Source: Microseira sp003486305
Lineage (GTDB): Bacteria; Cyanobacteriota; Cyanobacteriia; Cyanobacteriales; Aerosakkonemataceae
Length of the DNA stretch: 8,256 nt
NCBI GenBank assembly: GCA_031969655.1
Contig: DALYJX010000286.1
Coordinates: 1 to 8,256, forward strand
Direction of reading: 5' to 3'
In this document: positions 1-6,669 of the stretch, piece after piece
How positions within the stretch are numbered: the stretch's first letter is position 1
Layout of the letters: every line of letters begins with the position of its first letter
Translations under genes and position numbers: made by a program
The notes under the pieces: model-generated
Database searches by the model: none
What the model was told of the DNA's origin: nothing
The model's input: only the letters and a program-made list of their open reading frames with translations

Positions 1-1121
1 AAAAAACCCTGAGTAGCATTTTGCACCGCAACCAGGAGCGGCACAAACGCGCACAATAGCAATACGGGACGGATACTTTCAACCAGGGCTAAATCGTTGC
101 CGATAAAACTCTGCACAACCTGCAACCCGAATGAGGTAGTACTACCCAAAAGCAAAAGTAGCGAACAAAACCCACCTACACTGAGGGCAAATGCAATTAA
201 TAGGCGATCGCTCACCCTACCTCGATTTTTGATAATCACCTGCTGCACCATGCGAGTCGCGTTGGCAATTACTAAAACCAATCCCCAAGCCGCAGGCCAA
301 GCCGCCAATGCAATATTAGCGTCGATGGCGCGGGCAATAATTCCCACCAGAACGGCACGTCCACCCCAGACTACCAGCATTGAAGAGGCTAAAGGCCAGT
401 AGAAATTCCACACGCTTTTGAGATTGGTGGGTAGCTTTAACTCAGAATCAGTTGGTAGAGGCGGACGAGTGGCTCCTAGCCGCCGCGCCGCAATTGTTAC
501 AACGAGGGCCTCTGAAAGCACCCCAGCCATCAGAGCAGTCCCCGCCAGCAGTGCGCCGGACATCCTTACAGTAAACCCGATAATCAGAACGAGGGCTACG
601 ATAACTAGACGAGCGATACTGGCAGTAGCCACGGCTTGGGAATGACCTGTGTGGATGAGCAATCCTTGGAAATAACGCCGCCACGCGATCGCAAAAGGCC
701 AGAGAAACATTAACATCAACACCATCTGCACCGTCTGCCGCAGTTGGGGTGGAATTCCCAACAGCGTCCCCCCCAGCGTGGCGAAAATAAACGGCAGCGT
801 CAGCAGCAACAGTAACGCACTCAGTCCGCCCCCTGCTAACAGCGTAAATCGCCACAAAGCACGACGCGATCGCCCACTCGGTGCCAGGGCATTCGAGGCG
901 TGCAGAATCATAATAATCGGACTTTCAAAAAAGACCGCGAGGGCTTTGGCAATCCCCACGGCTGCCAAATTCACCCGTGCGTCGGGTAAATGAGCCAGGG
1001 CAGTTGTCATCATCGGATCGCCAAAAGCCATTGCCACATCGCTGAGAGAGAGGGGAATAAATTGCCGCCACAAATCTAGCAGACCGATTTTAGACGGACT
1101 TTGAGAAGCATTTAAGGTCAT
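1..1121 (-). CDS. MATE/ANKH-like multi-pass membrane transporter (3' end beyond window)
   Basis: The reading frame opens at ATG (1121) and stays open for 373 codons to the left edge, so the C-terminus is missing. The protein starts MTLNASQSPSKIGLLDLWRQ and then shows about nine hydrophobic segments separated by short basic loops, as expected for an inner-membrane transporter. Around residues 20-75 the pattern FIPLSLSDVAMAFGDP ... VGIAKALAVFFESPIIM, and near residue 238 FYWPLASSMLVVWGGRA, resemble from memory the progressive ankylosis (ANKH) branch of the MATE/MOP flippase superfamily. That family relation is established by recall, not by a search. Its start lies 3 nt after the stop of the SbnA-like gene with no clear Shine-Dalgarno, so translation is probably coupled. 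I infer that it exports a product of, or related to, the upstream enzyme. Substrate is unknown; a lipid or polysaccharide flippase is the main alternative. Two HIP1 octamers (685-692, 866-873) and a third (204-211) fall inside it. Confidence 0.85.
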   Translation of the reverse strand, partial: MTLNASQSPSKIGLLDLWRQFIPLSLSDVAMAFGDPMMTTALAHLPDARVNLAAVGIAKALAVFFESPIIMILHASNALAPSGRSRRALWRFTLLAGGGLSALLLLLTLPFIFATLGGTLLGIPPQLRQTVQMVLMLMFLWPFAIAWRRYFQGLLIHTGHSQAVATASIARLVIVALVLIIGFTVRMSGALLAGTALMAGVLSEALVVTIAARRLGATRPPLPTDSELKLPTNLKSVWNFYWPLASSMLVVWGGRAVLVGIIARAIDANIALAAWPAAWGLVLVIANATRMVQQVIIKNRGRVSDRLLIAFALSVGGFCSLLLLLGSTTSFGLQVVQSFIGNDLALVESIRPVLLLCAFVPLLVAVQNATQGF

Positions 1122-1124
1122 TGT

Positions 1125-2201
1125 TTATGCAGGTTGTTGCTGTCGCACGAGGGTAAGAGGAACGCTTTGAAGGGCATTAATTGTAGCGGTGAGGGCTGAA
1201 TCTTCTAATAGTTCAATTCCTTGTTGGGACAGCCATTGCGGATTGTAAACTGTTTCGAGATAGCGATCGCCCCGATCCGGGTTCAACAATACCATGCGTT
1301 GAGGACTCGGATGTTGCTTACCGTAAGCCAAGGCAGCGGCAACGATAGCGCCTGTGGACGCTCCTAACAACAAGCCTTCTCGACGCGCCAGGGCATGACA
1401 AACAGAGAAAGCAATGCGATCGCTTACAGAATACGCTGCATCAAGTACCATTGGATCGAAATTAGGCGGGACAAAAGATAACCCCAATCCTGTCATTTTA
1501 TAGGGGTGAGAAGGCGTGCCAAAAATAGCCGAACCAGCCACATCTACGCCAACAATTCGAGTTTGGGGATAGCGCTGTTTAAAATATCGGCTAATTCCCC
1601 CCAATTGTCCCGCCGTGCTAACTCCGATGACAATAACATCAGGTGCAACGGGGAAAGCTTGTTCAATTTCGCGAGCAGTAAATTGCTCGTGGGCAGTCGG
1701 GTTTTCCGGATTGCGGTGCTGGCAAGGATACCAAGCACCAGGAATGGTTTGGGCGAGTTCTTTGGCTTTTTCCATCCTCGCCACTTGCATCGAACCATTG
1801 GCATCTGCCGCACTCAGAGGGACATCCACCAATTCTGCTCCATAGGCAGCCAGCATTCGCCGAATCGGGGGTGGAGTTTTAGCATCGACGACAATAACAA
1901 CTCGATAGCCTCGCGCAGCACCAATCATTGCCAAACCAATGCCAAAATTACCAGAACTCGATTCAACAATTGTGCCGCCAGGAGCAAGTAACCCGGTACG
2001 TTCTGCGTGTTGAACCAGATATACAGCATTTTTTTCTTTAATGCTGCCACCGGGATTGCAGGATTCTAATTTCAGATAAAATTCATGCTGCTGACACAGT
2101 TCGTTTAAGCGATTGAGACGAACAATGGGAACATGACCAATTGCCTCGGTGATATCGCGAGCTAGGGGCGATAAGAGAGCCGTTTCTAAAACTTGAAGCA
2201 T
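1125..2201 (-). CDS. sbnA: SbnA-like PLP-dependent synthase (2,3-diaminopropionate biosynthesis; cysteine synthase fold)
   Basis: This is a 358-residue fold-type II PLP enzyme. Staphylococcus SbnA joins O-phospho-L-serine and L-glutamate to give N-(2-amino-2-carboxyethyl)-glutamate, which SbnB then oxidises to 2,3-diaminopropionate. Visible motifs, numbered from the chosen start, are NPGGSIKE with the Schiff-base Lys55, the substrate loop SSSGN at 81-85, the phosphate-binding loop STAGQLGG at 195-202, IFGTPSHPYKMTGLG at 226-240, GASTGA at 280-285 and PDRGDRYLETVY near 308-319. The IFG and PDRGDRYL segments match S. aureus SbnA as I remember it better than CysK or CysM. The start at 2201 has GAAGGA (2211-2216) 9 nt upstream; an in-frame ATG at 2273 would add 24 residues but has no such site. 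It is the first gene of a unit with the transporter downstream (3-nt gap). No SbnB-like gene is visible. A cysteine synthase or cystathionine beta-synthase paralogue is the alternative. Confidence 0.85.
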   Translation of the reverse strand: MLQVLETALLSPLARDITEAIGHVPIVRLNRLNELCQQHEFYLKLESCNPGGSIKEKNAVYLVQHAERTGLLAPGGTIVESSSGNFGIGLAMIGAARGYRVVIVVDAKTPPPIRRMLAAYGAELVDVPLSAADANGSMQVARMEKAKELAQTIPGAWYPCQHRNPENPTAHEQFTAREIEQAFPVAPDVIVIGVSTAGQLGGISRYFKQRYPQTRIVGVDVAGSAIFGTPSHPYKMTGLGLSFVPPNFDPMVLDAAYSVSDRIAFSVCHALARREGLLLGASTGAIVAAALAYGKQHPSPQRMVLLNPDRGDRYLETVYNPQWLSQQGIELLEDSALTATINALQSVPLTLVRQQQPA

Positions 2202-2210
2202 TGAAAAACA

Positions 2211-2216
2211 TCCTTC
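2211..2216 (-). promoter_or_regulatory. Shine-Dalgarno GAAGGA of the SbnA-like gene
   Basis: On the minus strand GAAGGA lies 9 nt before the ATG at 2201. It decides between that start and the in-frame ATG at 2273, which has no purine-rich site in front of it. Confidence 0.65.
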
Positions 2217-2388
2217 AAAATCGACGATAGTTAGTCGTGGCGTAACCTCTCGGTTTGCTCTTAATTTCAGCATCCGAGCGCGAGTATGGTTTGTCGCCGT
2301 TAACTAGATAGCACCTTGTCTGCAAAGATTCCCTTCTGTCTTAATTTGCTAACAATCATCTTTGCCTAATTACCAGCTTGCAACACCA

Positions 2389-2410
2389 GAATGAAATTTG
2401 AATGAAATAT
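2389..2410 (-). promoter_or_regulatory. Direct-repeat operator (TTTCAT, 11-bp period) facing the SbnA-like gene
   Basis: On the plus strand this is GAATGAAATTT followed directly by GAATGAAATAT, two 11-mers differing at one base. Read on the minus strand it is TTTCATTC-AAA-TTTCATTC, pointing toward the SbnA-like gene 188 nt away. A period of 11 bp, one helical turn, is typical of dimeric OmpR/PhoB-family response regulators. The same arrangement recurs at 2580-2601 and 3643-3664. A possible -35-like TTGCAA (2378-2383, same on both strands) lies just downstream, but the matching -10 is weak. The binding protein is inferred, not seen. Confidence 0.5.
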
Positions 2411-2579
2411 GTCTGTTGCATTTATTACAAAGTTTCATCCGAAGGCTCACGCGCTATAAAACATTTTAATGAATAAATATTGGATAAAACTGTATAATGC
2501 TATTTTTATATTAAGTAATATTTATTACAAACTATTTACGGAAAAACGCGCAAATAATCTCGAAGGATTAACCAATAAA

Positions 2580-2601
2580 TTTCATCCTAATTTCATCCTT
2601 G
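2580..2601 (+). promoter_or_regulatory. Direct-repeat operator (TTTCAT, 11-bp period) upstream of the DUF305 gene
   Basis: TTTCATCCTAA is followed immediately by TTTCATCCTTG. Aligned over 27 nt with the copy before the RND gene (3643-3669), 22 positions are identical, which is far above the similarity of the surrounding DNA. From memory, the CopR response regulator of Synechocystis binds TTCAT direct repeats at the copMRS and copBAC promoters, which would suit the genes here; that match should be treated as recall. The second half-site also forms an inverted repeat ATTTCA/TGAAAT with 2604-2609. It sits 249 nt before the DUF305 start and 170 nt before the MerR-type promoter, so it may drive a separate, longer transcript. 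Confidence 0.55.
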
Positions 2602-2635
2602 TGTGAAATCCTAGACGAAGAGGGCAATAAAAGGC

Positions 2636-2723
2636 GGACTGCAACCCGTTTGATCGATTCCGCGTGCGGTAGTCCTAATAAGGTAGAGAGAGCAAAAATC
2701 TTGCTCAACCGCTCACCTGCGGT
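2636..2723 (+). other. Chain of three small potential RNA hairpins in the DUF305 leader
   Basis: Three inverted repeats follow each other. GGACT (2636-2640) can pair with AGTCC (2671-2675) across a long loop. GAGCAA (2690-2695) pairs with TTGCTC (2701-2706) across 5 nt. ACCGC (2708-2712) pairs with GCGGT (2719-2723) across 6 nt. No U-run follows, so these are not ordinary terminators. They would lie in a leader transcribed from the 2580-2601 operator, but they are upstream of the MerR-type promoter. The stems are short and chance formation is possible. I recognise no known riboswitch class. Confidence 0.25.
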
Positions 2724-2771
2724 CTTAACGTGGTTACGCAAACGGAAGCGATATTATTTCTTTCGGGGGGG

Positions 2772-2803
2772 TTGACATTCCAGTTAACTGGACAGTTCAC
2801 AAT
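2772..2803 (+). promoter_or_regulatory. MerR-family-type metal-responsive promoter of the DUF305 lipoprotein gene
   Basis: TTGACA (-35, 2772-2777) and CACAAT (-10, 2798-2803) are 20 bp apart, too far for constitutive sigma70 use. The perfect palindrome TCCAGTTAACTGGA (2779-2792) fills the spacer. Stretched 19-20 bp spacers with a central dyad are the hallmark of promoters untwisted by MerR-family activators such as CueR, ZntR and MerR. The dyad centre falls 14 nt from the first base of the -35, the same as in the E. coli zntA promoter as I remember it. Transcription would start near 2810 and leave a leader of about 40 nt before the ATG at 2850. A run of seven G (2765-2771) abuts the -35. No MerR-family gene is in the window. 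Confidence 0.7.
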
Positions 2804-2849
2804 ATCAACAGAAACTTGCTCTCCTTTGTCTCAACTGAAGCCAAAATCT

Positions 2850-3554
2850 ATGAACTTCATTTCAATCAAAACTGGTTTAGCAGCATTGACCTTAATGGGT
2901 GTCACCTCCCTAACAGCTTGTTCTACAACTACACAAAATCAAAACCAAGTCTCTAGTCCGACCCCGACAACAGCCAGCGTTCCCAGCAATAAACAAAATG
3001 CATCCACACACAGCGACGCGGATCGTAGCCACATGAACCATAACATGTCTATGGACTTGGGGCCAGCAGATACCGATTACGATTTGCGGTTTATCGATGC
3101 AATGATGTTGCACCATCAAGGAGCAGTAGATATGGCAAAAGAAGTATTAAATAAATCCCAACGCCCCGAAATGAAAAAACTCGCTGAAGATATTATTAAC
3201 GCTCAAAATCGCGAAATTAATCAAATGAAACAGTGGCGAAAAACTTGGTATCCTCAAGCTTCTAGTACCCCAATGGCTCATCACCCTCAAATGGGTCACA
3301 TGATGCCAATGTCTCAAGAGATGATGCAAAGCATGATGATGAGCATGGATTTGGGTGCAGCAAATGCAGAGTTTGACAAGCGCTTCATCAATGCGATGAT
3401 ACCTCACCACGAGGGTGCTTTAGTGATGGCACAAGATGCTTTAAGTAAATCTAAGCGTGCTGAAATAAAGAAATTATCTCAAGACATCGTGACTTCGCAA
3501 CAGAAAGAAATTGACCAAATGAAACAGTGGCGAAAAACTTGGTACAACGAGTAA
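2850..3554 (+). CDS. CopM-like lipoprotein with two DUF305 domains (probable periplasmic copper binder)
   Basis: The 234-residue product begins with a lipoprotein signal: MNFISIK, a hydrophobic stretch, then the lipobox LTAC with Cys24. A Ser/Thr/Pro/Gln-rich tether follows to about residue 60. Two DUF305 repeats then appear at about 75-134 and 173-232. They carry MMLHHQGAVDM (85-95) and MIPHHEGALVM (183-193), the M-x2-HH-x2-A-x2-M signature, and both end in MKQWRKTWY. The linker 141-166 holds 11 Met and 3 His, and residues 61-68 hold two more His and three Met. DUF305 proteins form helical bundles; CopM of Synechocystis is a periplasmic copper-binding member. I infer copper sequestration at the membrane surface. 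The start at 2850 is preferred over an in-frame GTG at 2730 because it gives a proper signal peptide, has GAAG 9 nt upstream, and lies after the MerR-type promoter. The RND pump gene lies 173 nt downstream. Confidence 0.9.
   Translation: MNFISIKTGLAALTLMGVTSLTACSTTTQNQNQVSSPTPTTASVPSNKQNASTHSDADRSHMNHNMSMDLGPADTDYDLRFIDAMMLHHQGAVDMAKEVLNKSQRPEMKKLAEDIINAQNREINQMKQWRKTWYPQASSTPMAHHPQMGHMMPMSQEMMQSMMMSMDLGAANAEFDKRFINAMIPHHEGALVMAQDALSKSKRAEIKKLSQDIVTSQQKEIDQMKQWRKTWYNE
3222..3250 (+). repeat. 29-bp exact direct repeat, copy 1 (end of DUF305 domain 1)
   Basis: The 29 bases ending the first DUF305 domain are identical to 3516-3544 at the end of the second domain, including every synonymous position in the codons for QMKQWRKTW. 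The rest of the two domains has diverged much further at DNA level. This suggests gene conversion or very recent copying of this segment alone. Confidence 0.85.
3516..3544 (+). repeat. 29-bp exact direct repeat, copy 2 (end of DUF305 domain 2)
   Basis: This is the second member of the pair with 3222-3250. It ends four codons before the stop, so recombination between the copies would delete one DUF305 domain and the Met-rich linker while keeping the frame (offset 294 nt, 98 codons). Confidence 0.85.
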
Positions 3555-3580
3555 TCTTTCCAGTTTTGGGAAGTTGGCGA

Positions 3581-3613
3581 TTTGGGGGCGCTAGCGTGCT
3601 TATCTCCCCCAAA
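3581..3613 (+). terminator. Possible terminator hairpin after the DUF305 gene
   Basis: TTTGGGGG (3581-3588) is perfectly complementary to CCCCCAAA (3606-3613). The 17-nt loop itself contains the 8-bp palindrome CGCTAGCG (3589-3596). The position, 27 nt after the stop codon, fits a terminator, but no T-run follows on the plus strand. It could instead be an mRNA-stabilising or attenuating structure between the two metal genes. Confidence 0.4.
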
Positions 3614-3642
3614 CCAAATCATCTCACTACCCAGCTAAGCAA

Positions 3643-3664
3643 TTTCATCCTGATTTCATTTTTG
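3643..3664 (+). promoter_or_regulatory. Direct-repeat operator (TTTCAT, 11-bp period) upstream of the RND pump gene
   Basis: TTTCATCCTGA is followed directly by TTTCATTTTTG, the same arrangement and orientation as at 2580-2601. It ends 63 nt before the RND start, a normal distance for an OmpR-family activator site. No strong -10 is obvious downstream. The presence of its own operator suggests that the pump gene is transcribed separately from the DUF305 gene but under a shared regulator. Confidence 0.6.
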
Positions 3665-3697
3665 TATGGGAAAGTCAACATTAACCATGACCAGTCG

Positions 3698-3725
3698 ATC
3701 CAAAATCCAAAATCTAAAATTTAAA
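3698..3725 (+). repeat. Heptanucleotide tandem repeat (STRR type), four units
   Basis: The units are ATCCAAA, ATCCAAA, ATCTAAA and ATTTAAA, four 7-mers in a row. They end 2 nt before the ATG of the RND gene. Short tandemly repeated heptamers of this kind are a known feature of cyanobacterial intergenic DNA. They occupy the place where a Shine-Dalgarno would be, and none is present. Confidence 0.75.
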
Positions 3726-3727
3726 AC

Positions 3728-6669
3728 ATGTTAAGTAACATTGTCAGGTGGGTAATTGACCGCCGCTGGCTTGTCGTATTAGCTACAGTTATTGTCTCGC
3801 TCTGGACATTTTACGTCATTCCCCAGATGCCGTTAGATGTATTACCAGCCTTTGCACCACCCCAAGTTGAAATTCAAACCGAAGCACCCGGACTCGCACC
3901 TGAAGAAGTCGAATCCCTAGTAACATTACCAATCGAAAGTGCAATTAATGGTACGCCGGGAGTAACCGCAGTCCGTTCTTCCTCAGCGGCGGGAATTTCA
4001 GCGGTGAGGGTAATATTTAATTGGGGAACTGAGATTTATCAAGCACGACAATTAGTCACCGAACGACTGCAACAAGCCGTTAGTAAACTACCGCCAGGAG
4101 TAGAAACACCGCAAATTTCTCCGACTACCTCGCCGATTGGTTTGGTTCTCCAATACGCTTTTACCGTCGAAGATGACCAATCCAAAATCGACTTAATGGA
4201 AGTACGGCGAATAGTTGATTGGCAACTCACAAACCGCCTTTTAGCCGTTCCTGGTGTCAGCCAAGTTTTGGTTTTTGGGGGCGATAGCCGTCAATATCAA
4301 GTATTAGTTGATCCAGAAAAACTCAAAGGATTTAATATTACTTTAGAACAAGTAGTTAGTGCAACTCAAGCCGCTAACGTAAATGCTCCTGGTGGCTATT
4401 TTATTACTCCCGATACAGAAAAGTTAATTCGGGGGATTGGCAGAATTGAATCAATTGAAGACTTAAAAAAATCAACAATTCTGGCGCGTAATGGCGTTCC
4501 AGTGCGGCTGCAAGATGTTGCCGATGTGGAAATTGGTGCTGGAATTAAACGCGGTGATGGCAGTTTTAACGGCAAACCTGCAATTATTTTAATGGTCAAC
4601 AAACAGCCGCTTTCTGATACTCCCACCGTCAGCCGTGCAGTGGAAAAAGCCATGACAGAAATTAAAGCAGCTTTACCTCAAGGCATTAAAGTTACTACTA
4701 CATTCCGCCAAGATAGTTATATCGCATCTTCGGTAGAAAACGTCCGCTCTTCTTTAATTCAAGGAAGCATTATTGCAGCGGTGATTTTGGTTCCATTTTT
4801 AATGAATTGGCGCACGCTTGCAGTTTGTTTGTTAGATTTTTTCCTAACATTGCTGTTTGGATTGTTGGCGCTTTCTTGGTTAGGAGTTGGACTTAATACA
4901 ATGACTTTAGGGGGTTTGGCTGTTGCAATTGGAACTGCGATTGATGATGCGATTGTTTATGGGGAAAATACTTATCGCAGACTGCGGGAAAATAAAACAT
5001 CTGAGAATCCACAACATCCACTAGAAATTATTTTTGAAGGTTCACAAGAGGTACGCGATTCTTTAATTGGGGCGACTATAATTGGAATTATTGTTTTTTC
5101 GCCAATTTTTACCTTACCAGGTGTAGAAGGTCGGATTTTTACACCAATGGGGATTTCTTATTTAGTAATAGTTGTAATTTCTAGTTTAGAATCTCTGCTA
5201 GTTTCTCCGGCTTTGTGTGCGATTTTATTACCGAATGTAAAAGTGACAAAACGAGAACCTTGGCTGGCTAGATTTTGCAAACAAATTTATGGTTTATGTT
5301 TAAATTTTTCGATGCGAAATCCATTACTAATAGTAGTAACTGCGACGAGTTTAACGGTAGCAGCAATTGTAATTATTCCCTCGTTTGGCAGGGCATTTTT
5401 ACCAGAGTTTCAAGAACAAACAATGGTAAATACCTTAACATTATATCCTGGTGTTTCCCTAGAAGCTACTACAAAAGCTGGTTATGTAGTTGAAGAAGCA
5501 CTCAAAAACGATCGCAGATTTAAGTTTATTCAAACACGCTCTGGACGTGCAGCAGGAGATGCAGATGCAGCGGGTGTAAACATTGCACACGTCGATATTG
5601 AAATAAGTAACGAGGGGATGAAAAATCGAGAAAAAACTTTAGAAAAGATGCGAGAAGAGTTTGATAAAATACCAGGAGCAGCACCGAATGTGGGCGGATT
5701 TATCTCGCACCGGATGGATGAAGTTTTGTCAGGAGTCCGGAGTGCGATCGCAGTCAAAATTTTTGGCTCTAACTTGGAAGAACTGCGGAAAATTGGTCAA
5801 GAAGTTGAAGCTCAAATGAAAACCGTTGATGGGGTTGTTGATTTATTACTAGAACCTCAAATTCCTGTTCCGCAAATTCAAATTAAATTTGACCGGGATG
5901 CTGCAAGTCGTTACGGTCATTCGGTAGGAAATTTGGCAAATATTATTGAAACTGCACTTAATGGTAAGGTAGTTTCTCAAGTTTTGGAAAATCAACAATC
6001 GTTTGATTTATTGGTGTGGTTAAAACCCGATGCGCGTCAAAATATGGAAACGATTCGCAATTTATTAATCGATACACCCGATGGACAGAAAATTCCTTTA
6101 GGTACTGTTGCTAGTATTGGAGATGGAACGGGACCTAATACTATCAACCGTGAAAATGTTTCCCGTATGATTGTGGTTTCGGCAAATGCCAAAGGTCGAG
6201 ATTTACGCTCGATTGTCAATGAAATTGAAGCCAAAGTTAAACGCAATGTCCAAACTCCGGCTGGATATTTTATTCAATATGCAGGTCAATTCGAGGCAGA
6301 AGAACGCGCTAGCCGAAACATTCTCGTATTTAGTATTATCGCCTTTATTGCAATTACGGTACTGATGTATCTTTCGGTTAAATCTATCCCTTCTACTGCC
6401 ATGATTATGATTAATTTGCCTATTGGTTTGGTCGGAGGTGTCATTGCAGTCGCTTTAAGCGGTGGAGTCATTTCTGTGGCGTCCTTGGTTGGGTTTGTTT
6501 CCTTGTTTGGGGTAGCCACACGCAACGGTTTGTTATTAGTAGATAATTACAATACCAAACATGCTGAAGGAATGCCATTGAAAGAAGTTATTATTAAAGG
6601 GTCGATGGAACGACTGAATGCAATTTTGATGACGGCTTTAACTTCCGCGCTGGGTTTAGCACCGATGGT
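3728..6669 (+). CDS. Heavy-metal efflux RND pump, CusA/CzcA family (3' end lost in assembly gap)
   Basis: This inner-membrane, proton-driven metal exporter shows 980 residues; family members have about 1030-1060, so about 60 are missing. TM1 is at about 13-31. The first periplasmic part includes PLDVLPAFAPPQVEI (35-49) and APGLAPEEVE (53-62). TMs 2-6 span about 342-500. TM4 carries AIGTAIDDAIVYGEN (400-414) with the proton-relay Asp406/Asp407 and Glu413. The second periplasmic half runs from about 555 to 860, followed by TMs from 864, including GFVSLFGVATRNG (922-934). The TM4 spacing (Ala rather than Asp six residues before Asp406) is like CusA rather than CzcA. However, the three periplasmic Met of CusA appear replaced by Thr, Ile and Glu in my by-eye alignment, so the exact metal is uncertain. 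Context argues for copper. The ATG at 3728 gives the canonical N-terminus and lacks a Shine-Dalgarno. No adaptor or outer-membrane gene adjoins it. One HIP1 site lies at 5744-5751. Confidence 0.92.

Larger units (their letters stand above)
2202..2849. other. 648-nt divergent intergenic control region without a convincing gene
   Basis: The region separates the minus-strand SbnA-like unit from the plus-strand DUF305 gene. Between about 2455 and 2580 it is very AT-rich and contains a perfect TATAAT at 2493-2498 with only a weak -35 region, the dyad ATATTA-AG-TAATAT at 2508-2521, and an 11-bp exact repeat TTTATTACAAA at 2421-2431 and 2521-2531. A lone TTTCATCC is at 2433-2440. The paired TTTCAT repeats, the small hairpins and the MerR-type promoter are listed separately. 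A GTG-initiated reading frame that extends the DUF305 gene back to 2730 crosses the promoter and is not supported. Confidence 0.7.

Noticed and set aside
448..855. Minus-strand 135-codon open frame
   Set aside because: It lies in another frame of the membrane transporter gene, is Cys/Arg/Ser-rich, and shows no family resemblance; likewise the plus-strand frames at 97-402, 418-645 and 778-993.
1506..1991. Plus-strand 161-codon open frame
   Set aside because: It is antisense to the SbnA-like gene, whose motifs prove the coding strand.
2202..2273. ATG at 2273 as start of the SbnA-like enzyme
   Set aside because: The extra 24 residues do not resemble the family N-terminus and there is no Shine-Dalgarno, whereas the ATG at 2201 has GAAGGA at 9 nt.
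2493..2498. Strong sigma70 promoter around the perfect TATAAT
   Set aside because: No acceptable -35 lies 16-19 bp upstream and the sequence is AT-rich enough to give such a hexamer by chance; kept only as a note in the intergenic entry.
2580..2601. Pho box
   Set aside because: Cyanobacterial Pho boxes also have an 11-bp period, but their core is CTTAACCT-like and usually three units; here the core is TTTCATCC with two units.
2730..2849. GTG start adding 40 residues to the DUF305 protein
   Set aside because: It crosses the MerR-type promoter, would bury the lipoprotein signal peptide, and has no ribosome binding site; the ATG at 2850 satisfies all three criteria.
3527..3724. 65-codon open frame spanning the DUF305-RND spacer
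   Set aside because: It overlaps the DUF305 end out of frame, crosses the hairpin, operator and heptamer repeats, and has no plausible domain.
3698..3725. CRISPR-like repeat
   Set aside because: The units are 7 bp with no spacers; it is a simple tandem heptamer array.
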